A stretch of DNA of 64,000 nt, taken from positions 124,001 through 188,000 of the forward strand of contig JAFKGQ010000016.1 of NCBI GenBank assembly GCA_017307755.1. The letters run 5' to 3'. Below are positions 1 through 7,456 of the stretch, piece after piece. The translations under genes and the position numbers were made by a program. Numbering within the stretch: position 1 is the stretch's first letter; the number at the start of each line of letters is the position of its first letter. The stretch comes from Chitinophagaceae bacterium. GTDB lineage: Bacteria > Bacteroidota > Bacteroidia > Chitinophagales > Chitinophagaceae. The notes under the pieces were generated by a model. It was not told the DNA's origin and searched no databases. It worked only from the letters and a program-made list of their open reading frames with translations.

Positions 1-693
1 CCACACGATCGGCATGGTCCGGCAGCCGTAACGGGCGTCCCCATTCATATCCTCGATGTCCTTTACCACTTCCCGGATCAACGAGATGATAAAAGCAAAT
101 CCACCGTATAAGCTGGCGAATTTAAATAGTCTCGACAACATCTGATGGTAAAATGGATCCCTGAAAACAGCCAGCTTGAATTCGGCTACATACAGCACCA
201 GGATCACCCAGGCTGTCATGAGCGAGATCAGCACATTCCCGATCAGCAGCCTCCTCTTGAAAGTAGTACTGTAGAACCATAACAACACCACACAGCCGAA
301 ATTCCCCAACGCGACAAAAGGGTTGTGGACTTTCAGACTGACATAGGCTCCGATGATCACGCCAAGACCGGAAAGTATCCAATGCCATAGGATAGTCCAG
401 CGTCGCCGGATGATCTTGTCCACCACCAGCCTCTCCGGCTTGTTCACCCTATCGATGTTGAGATCGAAATAATCGTTGATGATATACCCCGCCGCTGCTA
501 TCAGGACGGAGGACAGGGACAACAAGTAAAACCAGATGGGCTGTAAAGCATTTATATACCTGCCATTGAAATCGGGCAGCAGGATGCAATAATAGAATAG
601 CACCTGCGTCAGTACGATAAATACAAGGTTGGGCCATCGGATAAGCCTGAAGAACGCGCCCAGCAAGCGGAACGTATAGGATAGTCTAGCCAT
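1..693 (-). CDS. UbiA-family prenyltransferase, C-terminus cut by the window edge
   Basis: Intramembrane prenyltransferase that would join a polyprenyl diphosphate to an acceptor. 231 codons are visible with no stop. The first Asp-rich motif reads NDYFDLNID and the second, near the cut end, DIEDMNGD, both Mg-diphosphate-binding motifs of the UbiA superfamily. Several hydrophobic helices lie between them. The N-terminus MARLSYTFRLLG precedes the RWPNL segment usual in this family. The ATG overlaps the stop of the upstream phosphatase gene (TAATG), so translation is probably coupled. In Bacteroidota such proteins are often annotated as geranylgeranylglycerol-phosphate geranylgeranyltransferases. 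The acceptor cannot be read from the sequence; a menaquinone or heme-O role would need different neighbours. Confidence 0.88.
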   Translation of the reverse strand, partial: MARLSYTFRLLGAFFRLIRWPNLVFIVLTQVLFYYCILLPDFNGRYINALQPIWFYLLSLSSVLIAAAGYIINDYFDLNIDRVNKPERLVVDKIIRRRWTILWHWILSGLGVIIGAYVSLKVHNPFVALGNFGCVVLLWFYSTTFKRRLLIGNVLISLMTAWVILVLYVAEFKLAVFRDPFYHQMLSRLFKFASLYGGFAFIISLIREVVKDIEDMNGDARYGCRTMPIVW

Positions 694-1214
694 TACTTTG
701 AAGCGATTGATGTATCCAGTTCCCAGTGACCATTCAGTTTCAGGACTTTTTCAATGACGTCCCGGACACATCCATGCCCGCCATTAAAGGATGAGATATA
801 GGCCGCAATATGCCGGATCTCCGGCGCCGCGTCCGCGGGCGCACAGGCCATCCCTACCTGTTTCATCACCGTATAATCCGGGATATCATCCCCCATATAC
901 AACATATCTTCAATCCCCAGGTTGTGCTCCTGCATATAGGCCCGTAACCTTTCCATTTTATCCTTTACATGGAGGAACACATCTTTTATACCCAATCCCT
1001 CCAAACGTAACCGTACGCCTTCCGACTGCCCGCCCGAGATCACAAGCACCCTGTACCCTTTTTTGATGGCCAGCTGCAGGGAATATCCATCTTTTGTATT
1101 CATTGTCCGCCACTGCTCCCCCTTATCCGTCACCTGTACGCTGCCATCCGTCATCACCCCGTCCACATCAAATACAAAAGTTCTGATCGACTTAAATTTT
1201 TCAAGAACGCTCAT
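693..1214 (-). CDS. KdsC-type HAD phosphatase (KDO 8-phosphate phosphatase family)
   Basis: Small C0-type HAD phosphatase of the KdsC family, which hydrolyses 3-deoxy-D-manno-octulosonate 8-phosphate for LPS inner core synthesis. HAD motif I is FDVDGV near residue 15, motif II is VISGG, and motif IV is MGDDIPD. No cap domain is present and the length of about 173 residues fits. I chose the start MSVLEKF. The frame stays open for 16 more codons to 1262, but a -7 box (TAGTTTTG, minus strand 1275-1268) would place the transcript start about there. It sits between the DUF2520 and UbiA genes on the same strand, a likely operon. Other KdsC-like enzymes act on related sugar phosphates, so the substrate is inferred. 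Confidence 0.86.
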   Translation of the reverse strand: MSVLEKFKSIRTFVFDVDGVMTDGSVQVTDKGEQWRTMNTKDGYSLQLAIKKGYRVLVISGGQSEGVRLRLEGLGIKDVFLHVKDKMERLRAYMQEHNLGIEDMLYMGDDIPDYTVMKQVGMACAPADAAPEIRHIAAYISSFNGGHGCVRDVIEKVLKLNGHWELDTSIASK

Positions 1215-1267
1215 AGCTGAATTGATTTTTACTTTTCCTGCCTTGTTGCTGTACTTTGCCAACTGCG

Positions 1268-1275
1268 CAAAACTA
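1268..1275 (-). promoter_or_regulatory. Bacteroidota -7 promoter box upstream of the KdsC-type gene
   Basis: Minus-strand TAGTTTTG matches TAnnTTTG exactly and lies about 54 bases before the chosen start codon. It lies in the short gap after the DUF2520 gene, so the phosphatase/UbiA pair may have its own promoter. Confidence 0.45.
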
Positions 1276-1305
1276 CCTTAATCCCGGCGAAATTCCGGGT
1301 CAATT

Positions 1306-2070
1306 TCATCGCCCGGCCCCCTGTCTGATCTGTTGGGTCATCAATGTATATACTTCTTTAATATCCTTATAGTTATCTATTAATTCCAAATGTCTTGCAA
1401 GCGTGGCTTCATCACTCCGTATCGCCGGACCTGTCTGGGCATCCTCCGGCGCCACCCGGGACAGCCTTTCGGCAGTCTCCCGGATAAGGGGTAACAACAG
1501 GGAAAAATCGGCGCCCTCTTTCCGGCAATATGTATCGGCCAGCACATATAGGTGATTGGTAAAATTATTTACCAGCACGGCAGCCAGATGCAGTTTCAAC
1601 CGCATGTTATTATCGGCCTCGGACACCTGGTGGCTGATACTACGGGCAAGTTCGGTTATCCGTTGCCGGTCCGCCCCCTGGTTGGCATCCGTCAGCAGCG
1701 GGATCGCGGGGTAAGGCTTCAGCTCCTTTCGCAGGCTTTGCAATGGATAGAGCACCCCGCTGTTGACGCTGACATCCAGCAATACTTCTTTTGGAACGGC
1801 CCCCGCCGTATGAAGCACAAGCTTGCCGGGAAGCGTGAGCTCTTTACTAAGGCCTTTTAGCGCATCGTCCGACAGCGCCACCAGGTATACCTCCGCATTT
1901 TTGTCCAGTTCTTCCCGGCGGGAGGTATATGCACATTGCAATATCTCCGCCAGCTGCCCCGCATGCCCCTGCTGCCGGCTAAATACCTGCAGGATCTGAT
2001 GCCCCGCCTCTTTGAATTGCTGGCTCAATACCGTAGCCACATTCCCCGATCCAATGATTACCATCCTCAT
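1306..2070 (-). CDS. Rossmann-like protein with DUF2520 domain
   Basis: 254-residue protein. It opens with a dinucleotide-binding fold (VIIGSGNVA, GxGxxA type, residues 4-12). A C-terminal helical DUF2520-like domain follows, holding the LHLAAVLVNNFTNH segment where helices pack as in 6-phosphogluconate-dehydrogenase-like enzymes. This suggests an NAD(P)-dependent oxidoreductase of unknown substrate, related in fold to F420-dependent NADP oxidoreductases and pyrroline-5-carboxylate reductase. It is upstream of the KdsC-type and UbiA genes in the same direction. Starts at M1 or M3 cannot be told apart. Confidence 0.8.
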   Translation of the reverse strand: MRMVIIGSGNVATVLSQQFKEAGHQILQVFSRQQGHAGQLAEILQCAYTSRREELDKNAEVYLVALSDDALKGLSKELTLPGKLVLHTAGAVPKEVLLDVSVNSGVLYPLQSLRKELKPYPAIPLLTDANQGADRQRITELARSISHQVSEADNNMRLKLHLAAVLVNNFTNHLYVLADTYCRKEGADFSLLLPLIRETAERLSRVAPEDAQTGPAIRSDEATLARHLELIDNYKDIKEVYTLMTQQIRQGAGR

Positions 2071-2074
2071 AACC

Positions 2075-2082
2075 TATCTTTG
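2075..2082 (+). promoter_or_regulatory. -7 box directly before the alpha/beta hydrolase start
   Basis: TATCTTTG matches TAnnTTTG and ends six bases before the ATG at 2089, so the transcript is predicted to begin at or next to the start codon. Confidence 0.5.
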
Positions 2083-2088
2083 TTTATA

Positions 2089-2946
2089 ATGAACCTTAAG
2101 CAAAAACTGACCATTCAATACATACGCGCACGCCTCCGTATACTCGCGCTGGTATCGCCCGGAAAGGCGGCTAAAAAAGCTTTCGACCTTTTTTGTACTC
2201 CCCGGCGTAAATCTCGTAAGCCCCTGCCGCCCCTTTTCGACAAAGGGGAAAAGCTCTCTTTCCCGCTGGAAGGTCACACCATACGCGGCCATCGCTGGCG
2301 TCCTCATCAGGCTTCCACGAACACCCTGAAAAAGGTGATGGTCCTCCATGGCTTTGAATCGTCTTCCCGCAATTTCGAACAATATATCAACGCATTGCTA
2401 AAAAAAGGATATGAAGTGCTGGCCTTCGATGCTCCCGCCCACGGCCGGTCCGACGGACGGCGCATAACACTGCCCCTTTATATGGATATGATCCGGACCG
2501 TCTATTACAAATATGGCCCCATCCACTCGTTTGTGGGACATTCCCTGGGCGGGCTGGCGCTCTCCCTCTTCCTGGGATCCATTCCTCATGACCCCGCAAC
2601 ACGGATAGCGCTGATCGCGCCTGCCGTCGAAGCCACCGCCGCAGTGGACATGTTATTTCAATTGCTGGAACTGAACGGCGAGGTACGCGCTGCTTTTGAC
2701 GCCTATGGCTACAGCCTCTATAACCTCCCCTTCTCCTGGTTTTCCCTCAAACGCGCACTCCGGGAAATAAAGGCCGGCGTACTATGGGTGCAGGACGAGG
2801 ACGATCCCATCACTCCCTTAAAGGACGCGCTGCCCGTCAAAGAAGAGGGACATCCGAATGTCCGGTGGATCATCACAAAAGGACTAGGTCATCGAAAAAT
2901 TTACCGGGACGGGGAAGTCATGCGACAGGTGGTAGCCTTCCTCTAG
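2089..2946 (+). CDS. alpha/beta hydrolase
   Basis: Serine hydrolase of about 285 residues. The oxyanion region reads HGFESSS, the nucleophile elbow is GHSLGG, the acid region is DEDDPITP, and the late histidine is in GLGHRKI, so the catalytic triad is complete. No signal peptide is seen, so it should be cytoplasmic. The start MNLKQKL is preferred to an upstream in-frame ATG at 1936, because that extension lies inside the divergent DUF2520 gene and the -7 box is at 2075-2082. Its stop overlaps the stop of the converging pcm gene on the palindrome CTAG. The substrate is unknown. Confidence 0.85.
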   Translation: MNLKQKLTIQYIRARLRILALVSPGKAAKKAFDLFCTPRRKSRKPLPPLFDKGEKLSFPLEGHTIRGHRWRPHQASTNTLKKVMVLHGFESSSRNFEQYINALLKKGYEVLAFDAPAHGRSDGRRITLPLYMDMIRTVYYKYGPIHSFVGHSLGGLALSLFLGSIPHDPATRIALIAPAVEATAAVDMLFQLLELNGEVRAAFDAYGYSLYNLPFSWFSLKRALREIKAGVLWVQDEDDPITPLKDALPVKEEGHPNVRWIITKGLGHRKIYRDGEVMRQVVAFL

Positions 2947-3608
2947 TGATTCTTACCTTCTACCATCGGTACAAAAGAAAAATTGTCGAAGGCCTCTTCA
3001 TCCACACCGCCATCCCCACGTTTGGTAAGCCGTAACATACGCTGAACCTGACCTTCCCCGGAAATACCCACCGGGATCACCATTTTCCCCCCTGGCTTCA
3101 ACTGCTCCACTAATTTAGGGGGGATGAACGGCGCCGCAGCCGTTACGATCACCTTATCAAAAGGACCATAAGTGGGTAGTCCCTCATATCCGTCCCCATA
3201 AAAAAATTTCAGGTTGCGGTATTTTCTAAGGTAAGGAAAAAGCTTGTTGGCTTCGAAGAGTTTTTTCTGCCGCTCGATCGTGTATACCTGTGTGCCCATC
3301 TCCGCCAGCACACAAGCCTGATAGGCACTGCCTGTGCCGATCTCCAACACTTTTTCAAAGGGTTTTACATCCAGCAGCTGACTTTGGTAAGCCACCGTAT
3401 AAGGTTGTGAAATAGTCTGCCCCTCGCCTATGGGAAAGGCCCGGTCCTCATAGGCAGTCTTGTCCAAAGCGGAATCAATAAAAAAATGCCTGGGTATATG
3501 CAGGATGGCATCCAACACCCGTTCGTCGGAGATCCCCTTTTGACGGATGAGGTCCACCAATTGCCTGCGCATGCCTTTATGACGGTAAGTATCTTCGAAT
3601 GTTCGCAT
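2943..3608 (-). CDS. pcm: protein-L-isoaspartate O-methyltransferase
   Basis: Repairs isoaspartyl residues in damaged proteins by methylating them with S-adenosylmethionine. The 221-residue protein contains the family segment DRAFPIGEGQTISQP, then SAM motif I VLEIGTGSAYQ. Later come the YGDGYEGLP segment and FDKVIVTAAA, followed by the LKPGGKMVIPVG strand. Length matches the family. It is convergent with the hydrolase gene (4-base overlap) and monocistronic as far as can be seen. Confidence 0.95.
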   Translation of the reverse strand: MRTFEDTYRHKGMRRQLVDLIRQKGISDERVLDAILHIPRHFFIDSALDKTAYEDRAFPIGEGQTISQPYTVAYQSQLLDVKPFEKVLEIGTGSAYQACVLAEMGTQVYTIERQKKLFEANKLFPYLRKYRNLKFFYGDGYEGLPTYGPFDKVIVTAAAPFIPPKLVEQLKPGGKMVIPVGISGEGQVQRMLRLTKRGDGGVDEEAFDNFSFVPMVEGKNH

Positions 3609-3693
3609 AACAGAACAGAATCAACCTGCAAGATAAAGCGTTTCGAAAAATATTTATCCTTAAATTGTCCCGCTTTTCAAAACTGCGGTAATT

Positions 3694-4893
3694 ATGAAAA
3701 TGAAAACAGGTGTTCAGCTGGCTTTTATGATGTTTGTCGAATATTTTATCTGGTGTTCATGGTATGTCACTATGGGAACCTATATGGGCGAAAAACTCCA
3801 CTCTTCCGGCGTACAGATCGGCGCCGCATACAGCGCCCTGGCTATTGCAACCATGATCTCGCCATTTTTTATAGGGATGGTGGCCGACAGGTATTTTGCC
3901 GCACAACGGATCATGGGTGTCATGCACCTGGTAGGGGCTGTTCTCCTTTTTCTTGCTTCTACCATCACGGATAATACGGCTTTTTACTGGGTCATCCTCT
4001 TGTATTCTCTCTTGTATATGCCGACGATCGCGCTGTCGAACAGCGTAGCGTTTTACCAGATGGACGATCCCGGACGACAGTTTCCCTGGATCAGGGTATT
4101 CGGCACCGTCGGATGGATCGTTGCCGGTCTGCTGGTAGGCAATCTGGGCTGGGAAAAATCCCCTGCTACCTTCCATCTGGCGGCCGCGGCCTCCCTGCTC
4201 CTGGGTCTGACGAGTTTTTTTCTGCCCAATACCCCTCCGAAGGGTATCGCCACCGACGCCTCTGCCTCATTGGGAACACAGGCCTTTGTCCTGTTTAAAA
4301 ACAAACCCTATCTTATCTTTTTTATAGCCGCCATCCTGGTATGTATCCCTCTTTCCTTCTATTATGGTTTTGCCAATCCCTTTCTGAATGAGCTGGGTAT
4401 GAAGAATGCCGCCGGCAAAATGATCATGGGACAGTTGTCGGAAGGTTTGTTTATCATGGCGATCCCGTTCCTGTTCAATAGCATCGGCGTAAAAAAGATG
4501 CTGCTGCTGGGCATGACCGCCTGGATATTACGGTATGTCTGTTTTGCTTACGGCAATATAGATGCCGGCAGCTGGATGTTATACGCCGGCATTATCTTAC
4601 ATGGCGTCTGCTATGACTTCTTCTTTGTGACGGGCTATATGTATACGGAGAAAAAGGCGGGGGATCAGATCAAGAATGCCGCCCAGGGCCTTTTTACTTT
4701 CGCCACCTATGGGCTCGGGATGTTCATCGGCACGTGGTTCTCGGGTTTTGTCGTGGATAGTCATTCCGTGACGGACTCCCCGATACCGCACGACTGGAAA
4801 GCCATCTGGCTGGTGCCCGCCTATATCGCCGCCGGCGTTCTTATCTATTTCATTTTATTTTTCCGTGAAAAAAAACAATTGTCCACTAATTAA
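3694..4893 (+). CDS. MFS transporter of the nucleoside permease (NupG-like) family
   Basis: 399-residue inner-membrane carrier with about 12 hydrophobic helices. The N-terminus FMMFVEYFIWCSWYVTMGTY and the VADRYF loop after helix 2 are typical of the nucleoside:H+ symporter branch of the MFS that is widespread in Bacteroidota. The next gene, 11 bases downstream, is a Gfo/Idh/MocA oxidoreductase. That pairing suggests import and oxidation of a sugar-like compound, not strictly nucleosides. Two ATGs (M1, M3) could start it. Confidence 0.82.
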   Translation: MKMKTGVQLAFMMFVEYFIWCSWYVTMGTYMGEKLHSSGVQIGAAYSALAIATMISPFFIGMVADRYFAAQRIMGVMHLVGAVLLFLASTITDNTAFYWVILLYSLLYMPTIALSNSVAFYQMDDPGRQFPWIRVFGTVGWIVAGLLVGNLGWEKSPATFHLAAAASLLLGLTSFFLPNTPPKGIATDASASLGTQAFVLFKNKPYLIFFIAAILVCIPLSFYYGFANPFLNELGMKNAAGKMIMGQLSEGLFIMAIPFLFNSIGVKKMLLLGMTAWILRYVCFAYGNIDAGSWMLYAGIILHGVCYDFFFVTGYMYTEKKAGDQIKNAAQGLFTFATYGLGMFIGTWFSGFVVDSHSVTDSPIPHDWKAIWLVPAYIAAGVLIYFILFFREKKQLSTN

Positions 4894-4904
4894 TATTATT
4901 CTTT

Positions 4905-6098
4905 ATGCAAAAAATTGCCATGCTGGGCTCCGGGTTCATCGGCCGATTCTACGCAGAATCGCTCCAGGGACAACGCAGCCGTGATAAGATCATAAGCATT
5001 TATTCCCGCCGGGAAGAGTCTGCAAAAAAATTCGCCGCAGACTATGGCTGCAGCCACTGGACCACCGACATGGAAGCTTCCATCGCACACCCGGAAGTGA
5101 CCATCGTCTGCATCTCCCTGCCAAACAACCTGCATGAGGCCGCCGTCATGCTCTGCTGTAAGCATAAGAAAGCCGTCATCACCACCAAGCCCCTGGGTCG
5201 CAATGCCGCCGAGGCCAAACGTATGCTGGAGGCCGTAGAGGCGGCTGGTATTTTCAATGGCTACCTGGAAGACCTGGTCTATACGCCAAAATTCCTCAAG
5301 TCGTATGAGAGCGTGAAGAATGGCGCCCTGGGCAGGATCCTGTGGGCGAAGTCCCGCGAAACCCACCCGGGTCCTCACAGCGAATGGTTCTGGGACATCG
5401 AACAGGCCGGCGGCGGCTGTATCCTGGACCTCGGCTGTCATTGCGTAGAGATCGCACGCAGCTTTATCGGAAAGGACATACGCCCCGTAGAGGTCATGTG
5501 CTGGGCCGACACACAAGTGAAACCCATCGATGCGGAAGACCATGCCATCGGCCTGGTGAAATACGAGAATGGCGCCATCGGCCAGTTCGAGGTCAGCTGG
5601 ACCTTCCGGGGCGGCCTGGACCTGCGTGACGAAGTAATGGGCACCGAAGGCACCATCTGGATGAATAATTTTTTACGCACAGGTCTGGAGATGTTCACCA
5701 CAGGCAAAGGCGCCGACTACGTGGCGGAAAAAGCGGAAAGCAACACCGGCTGGCTCTTCCCGGTAGGCGATGAACTCAATGACCTGGGCTATAACCATAT
5801 GTTCACCGATATGTTCCGCAGCCTGGAGAACGGCACTGCGCCGCGCGAAACTTTCTACGACGGATATGTGGTAAATGCGGTACTCGACGCCGCATACCGT
5901 AGCGCTAAATCCAAACTATGGGAGCCTGTACAACTGGACGTCTGGCGTGGCCGCGTCGGCGTTAGTAAGGACAGTCACCTCACAGAATACGATGCCGATC
6001 ATTACCTGGTAAAGGAAGAAATGACGCATTACGGCGCGAAAAAAGTCATCCTTAAAAATAAGAAGACGGGCAAGATCATCGAAAAAACCATCGACTGA
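4905..6098 (+). CDS. Gfo/Idh/MocA-family oxidoreductase
   Basis: 397-residue NAD(P)-dependent dehydrogenase. The N-terminal Rossmann fold is shown by MLGSGFIGRFYAESL. The family EKP-like motif appears as TTKPLGRN near residue 90, and the C-terminal alpha/beta sheet domain holds GGCILDLGCHCVEIA with the catalytic-type histidine. No Tat or Sec signal is present, unlike many secreted members. It is co-directional with the MFS gene and followed by a clear terminator, so the two form a bicistronic unit. Substrate probably a sugar or cyclitol (inference). Confidence 0.87.
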   Translation: MQKIAMLGSGFIGRFYAESLQGQRSRDKIISIYSRREESAKKFAADYGCSHWTTDMEASIAHPEVTIVCISLPNNLHEAAVMLCCKHKKAVITTKPLGRNAAEAKRMLEAVEAAGIFNGYLEDLVYTPKFLKSYESVKNGALGRILWAKSRETHPGPHSEWFWDIEQAGGGCILDLGCHCVEIARSFIGKDIRPVEVMCWADTQVKPIDAEDHAIGLVKYENGAIGQFEVSWTFRGGLDLRDEVMGTEGTIWMNNFLRTGLEMFTTGKGADYVAEKAESNTGWLFPVGDELNDLGYNHMFTDMFRSLENGTAPRETFYDGYVVNAVLDAAYRSAKSKLWEPVQLDVWRGRVGVSKDSHLTEYDADHYLVKEEMTHYGAKKVILKNKKTGKIIEKTID

Positions 6099-6121
6099 TC
6101 TGCACCCCGCTGTATCATTGC

Positions 6122-6148
6122 AAAAAACCCGGTTATACCGGGTTTTTT
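6122..6148 (+). terminator. Rho-independent terminator after the oxidoreductase gene
   Basis: AACCCGG and CCGGGTT pair around a TTATA loop, followed by a run of T. It closes the MFS/oxidoreductase unit. Confidence 0.85.
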
Positions 6149-6419
6149 CCTTTATTTACAGGGCTTTCAGGATACGCCCCTGTCGTAATTCACGCCAGTA
6201 AGGACTTCCCAAATTTCCAAAAAAGCTATGCACAGCCGGTGGATAACATACGCATTGTTTTTTAGATAGCTATGTTATTTTTGGGTTAGTTCTTTAGGGA
6301 CGGAGGCCTTCCTACCCCCGTCCACTAATGTAACCTGCCGCCCGATACCATTCTTTTGCTGGAATTTATTCGAGCTACGTGTTGTTTGTATTACATTAAT
6401 CTGCAATCTGTTTTAACAA
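6149..6419 (+). promoter_or_regulatory. nrdB upstream region with inverted repeat, DnaA-like box and GC hairpin
   Basis: 271 bases with no gene. ATAACATA (6243-6250) and TATGTTAT (6271-6278) form a perfect 8-bp inverted repeat with a 20-base spacer, followed by T residues. GGTGGATAA (6238-6246) matches the reverse of the DnaA box TTATCCACA at 8 of 9 bases. GGACGG (6298-6303) and CCGTCC (6318-6323) form a second hairpin. No convincing NrdR box was seen. The function of these elements is not known; their position suggests control of ribonucleotide reductase expression. Confidence 0.4.
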
Positions 6420-7391
6420 ATGGAGTACGGAAACGAGATCTTATTGAAAGAAAATAAGGATAGGTTTGTCATCCTTCCCATCAACTATCCAAAAGTTTGG
6501 GAAATGTATAAAAAGCATGAGGCCAGCTTCTGGACAGCCGAAGAGATAGACCTTGGGCCTGACCTGCAGGACTGGGCTAAGCTGAATGAAGGCGAACGGC
6601 ATTTTATTTCCCATGTCCTGGCCTTCTTTGCCGCCAGCGATGGCATTGTCAACGAGAACCTCGCCGTCAACTTCATGAGTGAGGTACAGCTCCCGGAAGC
6701 CAGATGTTTTTACGGTTTCCAGATCATGATGGAGAATATCCACTCCGAAACCTATGCCCTGTTGATAGACACCTACATAAAAGATCCCCAGGAAAAGTAC
6801 CGCCTGTTCCACGCCATCGAGACGGTGCCCGCCGTACAAAAAAAGGCCGAATGGGCCCTCCGCTGGATAGAGAACGGGAACTTCGCCGAAAGGCTGGTGG
6901 CTTTTGCAGCCGTGGAAGGCATATTCTTCAGCGGCAGCTTCTGCTCCATTTTCTGGATGAAAAAAAGAGGGCTGATGCCCGGCCTCACCTTCAGTAATGA
7001 GCTGATCAGCCGTGACGAAGGCCTCCATTGCGAATTCGCCTGTCTGCTCTACAGCATGCTGCAGAACAAGCTTTCCCAGGAGCAGGTGTACTCCATCATC
7101 GGCGACGCCGTCCGCATCGAAAAGGAATTTATCACGGAAGCATTGCCCGTGGACCTCATCGGTATGAACGCACGGCTCATGCAGCAATACATCGAATTCG
7201 TGGCCGATCGCTGGCTGGGCGAATTGGGTTACCCCAAAATGTTTAACGCTGCCAACCCCTTCGATTTCATGGAAATGATCTCCCTGCAAGGGAAGACCAA
7301 CTTCTTCGAAAAAAGAGTGGGAGACTACCAAAAGGCCGGTGTCATGTCAGGAAAGGAAGCGCAGACCTTTAGCCTGGAAGAAGACTTTTAG
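6420..7391 (+). CDS. nrdB: ribonucleoside-diphosphate reductase, beta subunit (class Ia)
   Basis: R2 subunit that houses the diiron-tyrosyl radical cofactor for reducing ribonucleotides to deoxyribonucleotides. Metal ligands are visible as D45, E105, H108, E166, E200 and H203, and the radical tyrosine as Y112 in the segment ENIHSETY. The protein has 323 residues, a normal length for the eukaryote-like R2 branch found in Bacteroidota. nrdA follows 65 bases downstream, so beta precedes alpha here. A long antisense reading frame over this gene is a composition effect. Confidence 0.96.
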   Translation: MEYGNEILLKENKDRFVILPINYPKVWEMYKKHEASFWTAEEIDLGPDLQDWAKLNEGERHFISHVLAFFAASDGIVNENLAVNFMSEVQLPEARCFYGFQIMMENIHSETYALLIDTYIKDPQEKYRLFHAIETVPAVQKKAEWALRWIENGNFAERLVAFAAVEGIFFSGSFCSIFWMKKRGLMPGLTFSNELISRDEGLHCEFACLLYSMLQNKLSQEQVYSIIGDAVRIEKEFITEALPVDLIGMNARLMQQYIEFVADRWLGELGYPKMFNAANPFDFMEMISLQGKTNFFEKRVGDYQKAGVMSGKEAQTFSLEEDF

Positions 7392-7456
7392 TCGCATAGC
7401 CGCCGCCCCTTACCATTTACTGTCGTCGCTCATACTTACTACAAACCCATTGATAT

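Noticed and set aside
1936..2088. 51-codon N-terminal extension of the alpha/beta hydrolase
   Set aside because: It overlaps the divergent DUF2520 gene and precedes the -7 box.
6441..7331. 296-codon open frame antisense to nrdB
   Set aside because: It lies opposite highly conserved R2 motifs, has no family match, and reflects codon bias.
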